Shown here one piece after another: positions 27,401-42,400 of a DNA stretch of 64,000 nucleotides. The stretch covers positions 26,019,908-26,083,907 of the forward strand of contig JANVCC010000021.1 in NCBI GenBank assembly GCA_025345505.1, read 5' to 3'. The position numbers and the translations under genes are program-made. Positions within the stretch are counted from its first letter, which is position 1, and each line of letters starts with the position of its first letter. The notes below the pieces were generated by a model that was given only the letters and a program-made list of their open reading frames with translations, did no database searches and was not told where the DNA came from. The DNA comes from Todiramphus chloris collaris. Lineage: Eukaryota; Chordata; Aves; Coraciiformes; Alcedinidae.

Positions 27401-30400
27401 TTAAAAATACATAATGGAAAAATGTATATATTAAGCGGCCTGGTAGCAAAATTTGCTGCATTTTGCATTCATAACAAAACACATTCACTGCTATATTCAT
27501 TTACCTCAAAATCAGAACAAACACCAGCTCTGACCATTAATTTTCTTTTCTCACCAACATAATCATAGATTTCAAGAGCAACTTAATTTCTTAAAACACA
27601 TGATTATACCATATGTTAGAAATAAACAAGGTTGTTTTCCTCCATATTTTTACACCAAATCTCTGAATCAAGTGCTAAAGCAAAATCCCACCTGTTGAAG
27701 CAAAGGAATTTTATTCTTTAGAGTATTTTGTCTCATTCTATGTATCTCACAACTTAGATGGGAAACAAGTTTGTAAATTGCACACACCAAGCTCCTAAAC
27801 AAAACAAAAACCCCCAAACAAACAGATCTGGCCACTAGATGGCCTCTGGAGAGAAATTTTATGCAACTTGAGCAGCAACCACTAGATGGTAGCTACATAT
27901 CACTAGCTGATTTCAATATGCAGGTAAGCTCAGTAAAAAGTTTATTTTATTATACTTCAGTTGAATAAAATGGAATTTTTGAAAAAGCTAACTTCACTGT
28001 TTTACATTTAAAACAAAGGTAGTCTGCCCCTGACACCCTCCTAAGATCTCTCTACCATCACTGTACGTAACAGTCACAGGAGGAGGTGGGAGTAAGCCAT
28101 TATTTCCATGCTTCTCTCAGTAGAGGACAGGTCCTGACACTGTTCTCCACCATTTTAACTGAGGGAACTTCTTATAGGCAATCAGTGATCTGCCACCTCT
28201 ACTTTCAGTCTTTACACGTATCCCACCTGAAAAAAACTAACAAAACAAACAAACCAACCAACACAAAACAAAGAGACAGACATGCTGTAATTTAATTCCT
28301 GCTTTCTTAAATCTACATACATCCACTTTATGCAGCCTTTTATCTCCTTATTTGAGGGACAGAAATACACCTCCCACTATATATGATCTACCCTTATTAA
28401 GCTCATTTTCATTTAGTTCTCCAATCTCCCTAAGAAAAACTATTGAAAATTAATATTACAGGTCTACAAATGCTACGAGGTTTTGTGAACTTCTTGTACT
28501 ATGAGTACAAACAAGTAAACTTTATCAATTTCCATATGTAACTGGTATTCTTAACAGTCAACATAGATCCCAATTAAGCATAAACTTGTGTGAAGATCTT
28601 GTAATGCGTAAGCTCTCATTATATGCATTTCATTCATAGGCACAGCTGGCAATAGTCTCAGAATAATCCAGAAAAAAATATGAACTACAGAATATTTTTG
28701 CCAAATGTGACTGCACAGAGCATTACTCTTATAGTCTCAACTAAAGAAGTATTTGAAGAGAAAGTTTTCAATTTAACCAAGTAAACATCTGCATTCTTGA
28801 AGGTGGAGACAAGGTTCTGGACAAGCAGTTTTGGACAACTGCATGTGAGTAACACTGGAGCCTTTGATTCTGGTTCACCTTTTCCTTAGCAGGATTTTTA
28901 GTACTGCTGTGCTCCTACCTGCAAGCCAACAAGTCTGTTTTCAGCTGCGATTTTAAGAACTTAAAACATTAAGAGACAATAATCCCCTGGACCTTCAAGT
29001 GCGGTACTAGTGAAGGCCTGAACCAGGATTTAAAAGCAAGAACAAGTCTGCACAATACAGAACCTAAATAGGTTAAATACGAGAAGTTGTAGCATGTAGG
29101 GAAGGGGAAAAAAGGGAAAAAGAAAAATGAAGCTATACATCCCTTTGCTCCCAAGAATATATGTCCTTTCTATGGTCCAGCACAGAAAGAGGTCAGACTA
29201 CAAAACTTACTTCATTATTCTATATACATAATTACATATTGGCTATGTGAGTTAGGCACATATATTTTTATCCCAAGACAAAAACATCCTAATGCATCGT
29301 ACACCAACATGAAAAAGACTTCTGTGGAAGTTCTGTAGCCTGCATTTGTAACAGTTAAATAGAGACAGTGGAAGTCAGTACATATAAAAGAACTAAGATG
29401 AGATCTAGATTTAAAGACATTAAAAATTTCAGTAGATAATTGCAATTGGCAAAACAGAAGGAGCTTCTTTCTTTAAGTAACTTATAGTGGCTAAATCTAA
29501 CTTTGCTCAGTGAGGTACATGAGTTACAAGACATGCAGAGTACACACAGTACCTGAAGAAGTGCTATAGTAGTGCTGGCCTCAATCAGACGATACCTGAA
29601 GACAGTACATTTGTATACGCTAGTGGTTACTTCAACCTGAAAATAAGCATGGTTGGATTTGTTCCAAAAATCCACCCACAGCTATTTAATTCACTACACT
29701 AACATCAGCAAATTTCATATGGCACATCATCATCTCTCTCAATTTTCTTCTACTTAAAAAACAATTCCCAGATCTCTGTGATCAAGCCTTTAATTCAAGT
29801 TGGCAGTCCAACTAGAAGATGACAAATTTTCTCAATTTGTAGGTATCAGCGCAGCCTTGCTATGCCTAAAAACATTTACTATGATTTTGCTTTAGCCCTT
29901 TGTTTGTGACAGATGCCACAGGAAAAAGAAAAAAAAAAAAAAAAGTGGAACATATTTACTAAATGTGGAACAGGAAGTGTTTGTATCAGGTGAAAAAAAA
30001 ATAAATCCATTCATTACAGTATATTAATGCAGTTTATCACAGCTATCTTTTATATTCCATAGAAAAAAAGGTACAATTAAGTTATACCTCAGTAGGTCTG
30101 CAATACAAGATAACTTACTGAAAAATGCCAACATGAAGATGCCATCATTGCCCACTCTAAGCTGATCTGCATCACTGAAATCATCTCGTGGTGGATACTC
30201 TTCTTCCTGGATTTACAGGTTAGTGATAATTTAGTGAGAAATTTATTTTAGAATAACTATCTGTAGGATTAAAGTATTAATTATGTTTCTAAAGCTAGAA
30301 GAAAATTGACATTTCCATAACATGTCCACATTGAGGAAGTTTAAAAGAAGAATAATTCATATCTATAAACCATGTGTTATTTGTTGCTTATATTGACAGA

Positions 30401-33400
30401 GCCCAAATTTTCTGTAGAAGTTTCAGTAGAAGATAAGTACATACTGCCTATGCATCTTAAATGAAGCTAAAAATTACTTCAGATGACAATCAAAACCATC
30501 AGAAATCTTTTTTTTACTGTAACCATCTTGACATGCAGCCACGTTATGACACATTTGAAAAAGTCACTGTTCTATTTTTTTCCTGACAGAAAAGTCGTTT
30601 AATGCTTCCCAAAATGTAGAATACAGTTTTATAATCAGGTTAGCACCTTAAAATAAACTGCTGATGCAATAGCACTGCGCTAACCAATTTGACTATCCAA
30701 TAACCCATGGAAAAACATGGCAAAGCAAAGAAAACCTCTATGGACACAAGAGGGCGTGATGAGCACACTGAAAGTGCTTACAAGCCTTCTGAACTCAAAC
30801 AGCACAGTCCTTCCAACAAAAGTAACAGGGATGTCAGTCAAAACAATACCAAGATCTCTCCCATAATCTCAAAGTACTAGATCTGGCAATACTGAAAGTA
30901 TGAGTTTCTTTTGTTTCTCAGTACTTGAATTTTCAACAGAGCTCGGTAGATCTCACCTATGCAGTTCTGTGCACAAGTGTAACATTGCTGCAACTGCAGA
31001 CTGGGAAACAAAGTTTTCATGGTGACTGCACTTACTAAAACAGAGCCTGATGAAACCTGTAAAACCAGTTAAATACACCACTTTTATACTTAAATGAATA
31101 ACGTCAGAACAATGCAAGACAATACAAGTTAAATAATGCTGTCAGTAGCAGAAGTAATATGGTCCAGACATAATAATGAGTAACAATCTTTTCCTATTTT
31201 TTTTTCTCCAATTAATCATAATGTATTAGAACTGAAAAAATAATGAGCTACTAAAAAAAAAAAAAGAGATAGAGGGAGATCAGTTCAAGTAAGATTGACT
31301 TGAACTGGTTTACCTACAGCAAACACTACTAAAATAACACCATTCTGATTTTAAAACATTATTCAGCTGGTGTACCAAATGTTATTTTGTATATTGAGTT
31401 CAAAACTAAAAGGGGATTAAACAATAACAGTCATCTAAAGCTCTGTCATGTGATTGACATGCTCACCTTTGTCAACACAGCAAAATAATTTACCAGGGTA
31501 TAGCGATTATGGTTAAAAATGTGCTAGAAGCAACCTTACCAAAAAAAGGCAGTCAGCTTTACTCTCCACAACATGCTCATGAAATTCCAGCTGTGTACTT
31601 TATTTCAGACTAATTAACCAAGACTCTGTATCAAATAGCTTACTTTAAAAACACTGCTATTCACATAGACAATTCCAAGGAAAGCACAAAAAGCTAGCTG
31701 AACAACAATCTTAAAAGGCTACAATTTAACTCTAGATAATTTCAGTTGTCCCTAAATGGTCACCCTAACTGACTATGGAAGTTTATTTAGCTCAACTCTG
31801 ATGCAGCTACAAGACTGATGGGAAGAAGTGAAGGGCTGAAAATGCATTAAAAAAAATTAGTTGCATTTGAATATACTTATATCCAAAATGTATGCCACAA
31901 AAGTTGCTTTTTTTTTTTAAGTCAGGACAACAAAAAGTATTTTCAATTTTAATTTCAGGTCTGTAAAACCCTAGGTGAAGTATTTTTTCTACTTTTTTTT
32001 TTTTTTTTAACTGCCTGCTAGCTACTGTACTTCATACTGGCATTTCCAAACCAATCAGCAAATTACTCTCTATGCCAGAAGTTTTTTCAGGAAAAAAAAA
32101 ATAAATTTTGCTCAACTATAATAACCAGTTTGGCACATTTCTCTCTATGCACAGGCTTCTATAAAGCTTACACATGTGAGAAATACAGGCCAATATACAA
32201 CCCAGGGATATGAGAGCAGACATTTGTAAGTAGCTACTGTTGTAGTAAGTGTGAACAAGTTGTAATTTATCACACTCCATGTCAAAAGAGAGTTATATTA
32301 AATTGAGTTCTATTTACTGTCTCCAAATGTCTAAGAAATGGAATAGCTTCCTGTGCTTAAATCATGTTCAACTGGTATCTAAATTATTTAGTACTATCTG
32401 GTTTTATGATCAGTCCTGACCAATTTGCCACTGCTTAAGCCCCAGTAATATTGGCTGTCTTTCACAGTGCTCTCATTTGATCTAGTTGGTGTCAATTGCC
32501 CCAGTCTTTCTTAAAAAATATAATTGTTTGCCATCATTCATTGAAGAATGACAGTACTCTCTGCTGATACTTAGAACTAAACATAATTTCATATTAATAC
32601 TTCTATTAGATATTGACATTTTTACCAATGAGAATAATCATAAACATACATCTATAAATAGAGCCCTTTTTTTTTTCCTTTTTTTTAAATGAGAAGAACA
32701 CACAGAAATCCATAAGATGTATAATACTGTTTCAGTATCTCGTATTGATTTTTGACAAATGTAGCCATTTATATCATGGACAGTAGGATCATGGACAGTA
32801 TTTCTTGTTTGCTAAATATGCTGAGATCTGTATAAACAGAAAACTTTTTGTTCCTATGACCAGGGAAACATCTAAACAGCAAAATACATTATCAGAATAA
32901 ATGGCATGTCACATGGAGCAATTTCTCTACGCAAAAGAGCACCAAAAGGTATACAGCACCTACTGAAGTTGAACCTAAGTCTCCTGAAACTACAGTGTTC
33001 TCTGTAGTACTCTGCAAAAAGAGTACCAATTCTTTCCCATAATGCTTTTTAACTTACTTCAAATTGAAACCTAGTACAGCACATAGTGAGACAACCACCT
33101 TTATTTAACCAAGGACAGAACCCAAGTTTTCAGAAAGCTCTTTGATAACTAAACTCATACAACTCCTCTCAATGCAGTGAATTTACAGTTCTGAGGAAAG
33201 GGTCGAATTACTTAAACCCCATAAATGAGACCTTCAGAATTCAAAAAAAAAACAATATGGAGAAGTTAAAGTTGGGGGTGGGGAGGGAAGGCACAGTGAA
33301 CCCCAGAAGCATTTGTTTGCCAGCACAAAAATTCATAGTTAAAATCTAAACTAGAGAGAACTATACCATACCTCTGGACGACTGAGGAATATTTCATCAA

Positions 33401-36400
33401 ACAGACTCCTAGACTCCCTAAACTGGGCGTGCTAAGCATGTAAAAACAGAAAAACATAAGACAAATGCAACTGAAAAGCATTAAGTAAAAGCCATTCATT
33501 GCAACATACAAACAAGTCATTTAACTGTTAGCAATATTTTTGTCCCTTTAAATTGACCTTCCAAAACTGACCTTGAGAAGTGAAATATCAAAAGGCAGGG
33601 CAACTAATGCTACTGCTCCTGATGACATAGGGCTGCTACAATTTCTTTGATACATTGAGCTATCTGGGAGCATTTGAAGGAATTAAATGTATATACATAA
33701 TCTATTCTTGTAAGCTACACAAAGAACTAAAGAAAAAAGTACTGAAAGTTTCAGTAAATGTTTAGATTGTTCGTACAATCTGTGGAGGCAGGGCTTATCA
33801 TGATGTCTTTAGTATGATCATACCAATGGTTTTTGTAAGAACCCTACATGATTCAGGGCGGGGGGAAATACGAAAGCTGGTGATTCAATGTGCTGCCTTT
33901 TATATTATTTTCCTCTCTTTTGCTCATTGAGGTTTGTAGCCTTCTTTACTGCACACTGTGGACTATACCATGAAACAATTGCCAGCTTCATATATCACTC
34001 AAGGTTAACAGAAGGACATTTAAGTTTTTCCAACTGTTCACGTTATTGTAGTGAAAAGGCAATATATCCCCATTTTACAGGCAAGAAACTAAAGCCACAG
34101 ATCATAGCAGAGTTCACATTCTTAAAAGCACTGATTTCATAAGGCTGAAAATAAAAACCCCACTACATGTTCTATCCTCTGTGTACGTTTTGCAAAGTGT
34201 GTAATATACACGGCAGATACTGTCTGCAGCTGTCACTGCTTCTGGTCACCAAGACAGTGAAAGCGGGAAAAGAACTAACTACGTTCCAGCAGTGCAAAGT
34301 TTAAGTCACTTATCTGTTCTTCCACACGTATTCTAAGGGTCAAAATCCCTCCCCTTAAGATGGCAAATCAACACTCTAACCATAACGTGAATTCTTTTTT
34401 TTCTTAGTGCAGTCATCTGGTAGATTTAGATAGTCTCATTACACACTCTTAGTCCACCCCCATGTAAGTCCAACGGAGGTATTAAATAAAGCAGGGATTT
34501 TGTGGCAGTATCACGTGGTAAGGTAATTAATATGGCATTAATTAAAACTGCACTGGCATATAATTGTACTATATTTTAGTATCATCTACAAAATTGGAAT
34601 TCAACTTCAGCATTTCCTATTTTTTCCCCAAATCTCAACTTTGCAATTTTAATACTGTTTCTCTAATATAGCTTGTGTGCATGCATGCATGTGCTTTAAA
34701 ATAAATAAATGAAATGAACAAAAACACAGAAGCAAACTGAGCAGAAATTCTATCAAACTTGAGATCTTTACCAGTAAGCAGGACTGTGGCTTTTAGGTAC
34801 ACTCAGTAGACTTCTGAGACTACCAGTACTGTGGTAAGTCTACACAGTTTGAGGTGTATGTATGCCTGAATGACAGTGTCCCCCTACTGAATTTTCCAAA
34901 GTAAAATCCTTGTGGTGTCAGCACCTGGTTCGTGATTGTCATGGTCTACTGTATGTTTTGGAAAAGCAGACTATGTAAAAGTTTATTTCTCACTTTGTCA
35001 CTATATCCTACTCTCCTTAACTCCAGATTCCTTCTCTGTCCCTACTCCTCTTTTCTCACAGAACAGCTTCAGCTCCTTTCCCATTACCACATGTTGTCCC
35101 ACTTGCATTCCTTTCTCCACCAATCCCAGTTTATCCTTCTCGCTCCTGATTCTCATTTGAATCTCTCTGTACATCCTCCATACCACTGCTATCTATTTAC
35201 CCTTGCCTTTTCTTACTTTTACTTAGACCCATCCTCTCAGATTCCTGCCTATGTTCACTTTGAGCCAGTTACCTCCTTGCCCAATCAGAACCAGACTTCT
35301 CTCCCCCCAACACCTAAGGTTCAGAAGCTCAGTGTTGTTGTCCTTGCAGTTGAATCAGCTGGCTTTCCTTTTCCCTTCTAAACAAACACCAAGAATAATA
35401 AAACTATTCCAGGGCACATCAGAAATTTCTATTTCTCAGTTCTGATATGTTCACCAAAAGCAGACAAGAGGTGTATCTCTTAGTCCTGTAATCCTACTCT
35501 GATACAGAAGATTTGAGAATGGTCTCTGGGGACAGCACAGCTGCAGTCACCTTCCCTTCAGAGCTATGAGCAGTCTAAACTTGTTCATGCAAGACAATCT
35601 CCACGCAGTTCCTAAATTTGAAGCTCTATATATGAACTGTGGAAATAAATTTTTCCAAAACTTGTAGCTTGGCCAAAATCAGGCAGATTTTCTGAGGAAG
35701 GGCAAAAGATGTTTTCTAACACAGTGATTTGAACTTGTGAAAGAGTTTTTGTTGTGAAAGTTTTTATTTTGAAAGAGTTCTCCAAAGGAAAAAACAAAAC
35801 CAAAAGCTAAATGACAAGCAAAAAAAACCAGCTTGTTTTTTGAACCCCAGCCTGAGGTTTTCCCTGTGAAATTCAGGTCAAGGAAGATTATTTGCATGTC
35901 TGAAACTTTCACCTCAGTGTTCTACACATACAAAGTTAAAAGCAACAAGAATCTTGCAAGAGTTGCATGTGTCCGCTTTGAAGTGTCACAGCACTGGTAA
36001 CGGTGCCCTAAAAGTTACGGTTTGGGTTACTAGTGTTCCAAGTAATGTTAAAGGTTAATAATTTCAAACTGAGGGTTCCATTCAGACCAATATTTCAGCA
36101 AGTGTTTTACTTGCATTACAAGCAGTAAGGACAGACTACATAAAATTCATGCTCCTGTTAAAGCAGTTAAAAAGTCACAATTGGAGATCATCATTTCACA
36201 GCAGAAACTTGGCAGGTAACGATGCACTGGTTCCCTGTTCCCTGCTGCATTTAGTAAAACAGATTTGTGTAACATCTCCACTGGTGATGTTACACAAATC
36301 CACTTTGACTTCAGCTGTGTGTACCTTAAAGTGAGTGTTGTGCACTATGATTACTGCACAGTAGTCAAGCAAGGAACAGCCTCCTGCTGGGTGAGCAGAA

Positions 36401-39400
36401 TTTTTTTCTCCAGTCACAAGCTCATTGCAGTCAGTAAAATATTAAATGCATCTCAAATGCCATCATAATTGATTGCAAGGTGGAGAACTTTAGTGAAAGC
36501 ACTGGAAACTTAATTTGAGTGTAGTATCTTCTGGCCAATACTACCAAACAGCAGAATTTCCACATTCCAAAACTTTTGAGGAAAAAAAATAAATAAAAAG
36601 GAAGAACTTTGCTTACAAAACTAACAGTTAACACAAATTACAGGTATCAATTTTATATTTTGAAGAATATTCTTTGTAATGCTAATTCTTATAAAACTAT
36701 AAACACTGAGTATATACCTATTACTTAATTTCCTGTTTACCCTAACTTGTAGTGTGGGTTGTCTAGGTTGGGTTTTTATTGTTTTAAGTATCTGAAACAT
36801 TTCTTTGAACTTCAATATTAAAGCTTTCATGAAGAAAACAAGAAGGACAAACAAATAAATAAATAAATCTACATTATTTGGAGTTTTGCCCCCTTCTAGA
36901 CTCTTGGAATTCTCCTTCCTCTCTAAAGGCCTACTTTATTCATTACTTCCCTTTTTTTTTAATGATCTGAAACACTAAATATCAGCATTAATTCTAAAAA
37001 GTTACGTTAGTAGTGGGTACTTCATTAAAACATGACAAAATACTGGATAAACTATTAAAACAGGGCAAAAATTGGCAGCTATGCCTGAGAAAGGAGTGAA
37101 TATGATACACTTATCAGTACTTCACAAATAACTTGGACTGTCTATACAAAAACAAAGCATCCAAAATACTTAAATCAGAGGTTCACCATTACTTTAATAA
37201 ATAGGTCATAATATGGGCCTAATTTATATAAATAATTAGATTAGCCTAACATGATTTACAAAATTGAAATAAAGCAGAACTCTTATCACTTACTCGTTGG
37301 GTAACTTCTGCTGCAGCAGCTGCCATTGCTGCAGCTTTGGCCTTCTCTGCTTCATCATAAGTAGGAAGAGAGGTAGCTACACTGTATGGAGGTGGTACAG
37401 GATAAAATTCATTGTGTGTTTCTGTTTGAAATAAAGAGGTTATGCATTTTTAAGCTAGAAAGATGTCAAGAACATTAAATTTTATATGCACATTAACTAC
37501 TGAGCTTTAAAGTACTCCTGTCAACAGAGGCTAAGATTGATGACATTTGTATTTCAAGTTCTTTTAAGTTTAAGAAAAAACCACTTTATTTTTATAAAAT
37601 AAAACAGTGAATAGCTCGATGGTGCTTTCAGCTGCTCAAGGCAGAAACTTTAACCTAGAGGCTGCAAGGAGACATCAAAATCGTTTGCTGAGTTACATCC
37701 CCAGGCATTCCAACCAAAGGCTTTTTATTAAATCATACAAAAGACATGCACAGAAAAACTCTGAAAAAAAAAGCTTTTAATTATCAACTAATTACTTAAG
37801 TCCAGTAATAATCATGCTGTAATTTTATTAGCATGGACTTGCTGCTAACAGCAGTTCTGTGAAAATCCATTTTTCTAAGATTTCAATTTCACAGTCTTTA
37901 AAAAATGTTCCTTCTATGAAAACGGACCGCAGATTTCATTCTTATATACTGAAAGAGGAAAACATCATCATACAGAATTATTGAGAAAACGAATATAAGG
38001 CATTTAAAAATACATCTTCAGCTTCCTTCTATAGCCAGCAGTAGTTTGTAATAAGACTGCTTACACAGTAAAGATTTGTCAGTGTAGGTCACATGGTAAA
38101 GAGATTTGTCAGCACGCCAACACAAAGATGTTATATATAGGGATAATTTCTGCATAGCTATGTAGTACACTTGGAAGCACTGTCTCAAAGAACAGGGACA
38201 GGAAACTGCTCCTTTAATCAACATAAAAAAAATTAGGTTGGAGGTTAATTCTAAAATATTTACTCAGCACATGGGAAACGCAAATCCAAGAAACTTTGCT
38301 TCAACAGGGACTTTGGTGTTGCCTGCTGTTATGTTTCCTGGTGTTTTTTTTTTTTTTTACAAAGAGGCAATGAAAATTGCTAATGAGGTCTGATAATGGA
38401 ACACTACTCAAAGACGTAGATTAAATGTGGAACTGAACTACATGCAGACTTAAATAAAACCTATTTCACTAATTAACAAATAACCATTTAGTCTAGTAAT
38501 TTGGAACAATCAGTGTCATTTAGAAGTGTGCCTCTTCTGAACAAAACAAAGGGCTGTGCATGAAAACATAGCTTTTTACTGCAATTGTGTGCGTAGAAAG
38601 AGGGGGGAAAAAACCATACTGCAGCATCGTACTACTTTGAACCAAGTGCTGATTCATACACACGCCTCCCTGATAAGCTGTTACATAAGAAAAAATACCT
38701 GAGGTTGCAGCTGCATCTACAGCTATGCTACAGTAAGGTGGAGGGGAAGTATCTGCTTCTGATGAAGCTGCTGTCTGGGGAGTCTGCGTAGTCTCTGTAG
38801 ATGTGGAAGGCTGCTCAGCTGCTGAAGACTCTGCAGGATCATCCTCATTGTGAAGCTTCGAAGAAAAACACACAAATTTCAGAGGTATTCAGGGAATACT
38901 TTCCATGACTACCTAGTACTTGCAGAACCATCTTAAAAAAAAAAAAGATAAGATTACTCTTCAACAAAACAAAAATTATTTACAAAAGAGCACACGACTA
39001 AACAGGCGAAACCAGGACAACCAGTTAAATCCTTTTAAGCAAACAGATAAAGATAATCTTAATTGCCTCTCTTTTTTCACTTCCCCCAGAAATGGATTTC
39101 TTCTCATCAGAGATGCTCACAGCCTCAAAAAATCTGGGGAGGTTTACTGTTTACTACATGGGAAAATGCTGACTATAAAATATGTTCTATTACATGAGGG
39201 TTTTTTTTTTTTCTTAAATACATTCCTAAAAAGTGTTAACCCATTTTAAAACACAAGTGAGCAACATTAACTTTTATTATATTTATCTAGAAGAAATAAA
39301 AAAGACATTTCTACCTCTGCAGCTAGGGTTTTCATACTCATGCATTTTGTCAGAGAGCTTGTCTACTCAAAGTCTAAGACTTTTCAAAATATTTTGCTGC

Positions 39401-42400
39401 TTTTTTTTTTTTTTTACAGTCTGAAAAGAATCCTTTCCCTAAAATCTTCAAGTTGCTGGTTTGATTATTTTCAGGTTTTTTAATGCAGTTTTAAAAAGGA
39501 CACATTCGGTTAAACATATACAGAAATAAGAATTTGGATAAGAAATAATATTGATTAAAACTGTGAAATTCAGATCCAGCAACTAATATCTTTTCTTAGA
39601 GAAGGTCTTTTTTATTGTTTTGGCTAACTTCACAATGTTTAGAGTACGAATCAAACTTTAAGGACAGTACTCTCATTAAACAAAGAAGTGCTAGTTCCCA
39701 CTATTGTAAACTACAAGATAAGATGCCTAGAAGGCAAATACTGAAGCAGCATATTTAAAATTCACATATTTAAAACTAAACCCACCATGCTTGAGCAAGG
39801 CCACCTACAGACAGTTGCCCAGGACCACGTTCAGATGGCTTCTGAGTACCTCCAATGATAGAGACTCTACAACCTTCTTGGGCAACTTGTGCCAGTGCTC
39901 AGTCACCCTCACATCATAAAACATAAAATGGAAAAGGAGCGTTCCCTGATGTTCAGAAAGAACCTGGAAACCTCCTGTGTGTTCCCACTGCCTCTGGTCC
40001 TGTCACTGGGCACCACTGAAAACTGGCTCCATCCCCTTTGCACCCTCCCCTGAGGTATTTATATACACTGATGAGATCCCCCTCAAGCCTTCTCTGCTCC
40101 AGGCTGAATAGTTCAAGCTCTCTCAGCTTCTTGTATGTGAGATACACCGGGCCCTGAATCATCTTGATGGCCCTTTGTTGCACTTTCCCCAGCATGCCCA
40201 TGTGTCTTATACTGAGGAGCCCAGACCTGGGCACAGCACTGCAAACATGGCCTCACCAGCACGGAACAGAGGGGAATGGGTCACCTTCTTTCAGCTGCTG
40301 GCAAGGCTTTGCCCAGCACGGACCAAGCTACCATTAGTCCTCTGTGGCAAGGGCACAACGCTGGTTCATGTTCAGGCTGTGTAGGTTATAAAATCTGTGC
40401 TTTTCTTTCTAATGAAAAACTAAGGGTACTAGCAGGAATTACAAGCACAGAAGACACTTCAAGAGTAGGCAGGTTAACTGAAGAGATAGTTCAAGGGAAA
40501 CCAGAAGACACTTTCTGAAGCAGCTTGTTCAACAGAACTACATGAAATTTTCATATGGCTTCTATCACACTCTTTAAATATGTCAAATTAGAAAAAGTGA
40601 TAAAATTACTTGCTAAAGTATTTTCATCATTTTTCAGCAGTCCCTCCACATATTGTAGTCAAAGAACGATAGCTGAAGATTTTGTTCATATATATATATT
40701 AAGTCCATATATGTATAAAAGCATACATAAGCCTATGTATACACAGGCACAATACACATACAAGCCCATTAAGGAGAAGTTACCTTCAATGGAACTGACA
40801 GGGGTTACTGAGGGACTCTGGGTACTGACCAATCAGGTGACTTAATGGCTAATCACTGATCCAGAAGTAGTAATCTGAGAAATATGTACAGCCATTTAGA
40901 GTAGTTAAGGCCAAAGAAAACAAAACAACTTTGAAATAACCTAATATATTAAAAGATAGAAAAAGGTGAGAAGACAAAACACTCAATTCTAAAAAGGTTG
41001 AGTGGGTCAGAAAAACAGCACAAGAGCTGTAAATGTTATGGTTCTAAATTAAGTGCAATCATTCACAAGAAGAATCTAGGTTTGCAATGGACATAGCTAA
41101 AATTGCTAATTAAATGACAGTTTTATGAGACAAATAACAGAACATTACAGACACACTTTCACACTAATGGCTGGTATACCTGCTCTCACTTGGAATGTAT
41201 GTGTTCTGACTGTCTTACCACAACAACTTGTTCTATGATCAGGGGGAGAAGCAAAGCAGAGTTAATGGATTTCTGTCTGTTGCCTCCATTTTTCCTCTCC
41301 TTTCACCTTCCACTTCAATCTCTGCAACCTTTATTCCCCACCAAAACAACAGTATTTGCTGTCACTATCCTGACAACACCCAGAGATCCACAGCAGCTCA
41401 TTGGTCAAAGAGCGTATTACTGCTCAACACCCACTTTCCCATTACCAAAGAAATGAATTTTCTGTATTCTGCAAGCTTTCTTCAATTTTTTTCAGATTGC
41501 TTGTAACTTAATAACCGTGGCAAATAATGGAGGTAACATGAGGGCGAGAGAAGAACATGAACCTGAAACTTCTTGACTTTTTGAAGACAGAGCTCACAAG
41601 TCATTCAATTGTTATAGCAATTGCAACAAGAACACAGAAAAATCCCATCCTAAGGCCTCCATTCAAAAGAGTCCTCTTATTCCCTTTAGTCTATTCAAAA
41701 CATCTTGATTTTGTAGGATTTGGGGACCAAGCATTTCTATTTACTCTATCTTCCACTGTACAGATTTTTGGAAATACTGAAAGGCATCAAGGTTATCCTA
41801 ATGCAGCACTGCAAAGAAAACTCATAAGATTCCTTACAGAATACAGATAAAAACTGTAAGTAGTGGATTAAGCAGCTTGAATGTTTACAGCTATAATAAT
41901 AAGCACAAGCTGTTCCATGAGCAGAAACCAGCTTTTATTAGTGCTCTTTTAAATGTCCTGTCTCCTACTCTTTCCTCAAGGCAATAACTTCAGGTCCTCT
42001 TGGGGGACTCCACTGGGGTAAAAAACAAACCAAACCAATAAAAACTCATAACTGCAGCAGAACTTGCCCCAGCAAGATGTAAATTTCACCTTTGCTAGCA
42101 GGGTAGACAGTGGTGGTTATATCATTTTGTCTTGTAGCAACTCTGCCTCCTCTTCCCAGAGCACTGATTCTCCTCTGTGGAATCACCAGTTTGCTTGAAA
42201 CCAGTAGGGCTCCAGCTACCTTTGAGCCTCCCCCTTCCCGTTTAATTTTGGCTTATACTGGCTGGCAAATTTAGAAGTTATTTTTGGAGACAGGGGAAGA
42301 AGAGGCCTGACACTCTACATAGGTTTCTTTGCCATAGAAACCAAGCTAAAAACACTCAGAAGGGAACAGAAAACATCTGTTTCAAAGCATTACTTATGCT

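Larger units (their letters stand above)
23418..30118 (-). other. NDFIP2: NDFIP2 intron 4
   Basis: GTAAGT donor and TTATAG acceptor, phase 1. Holds two plus-orientation CR1 3' fragments (24494-24670 and 27110-27232), a 32-nt A run (24421-24452), a 22-bp tandem duplication (23899-23940) and a long A/C-rich tract at 25154-25266. Confidence 0.9.

Noticed and set aside
34932..35381. 149-codon plus-strand open frame rich in Leu, Ser, Pro and Phe
   Set aside because: It follows from a pyrimidine-rich stretch with few A-containing stop codons, and lies antisense in NDFIP2 intron 3.
36262..36300. miRNA precursor
   Set aside because: Stem of 15 bp with no extension is too short for a typical Drosha substrate; kept only as an inverted repeat.
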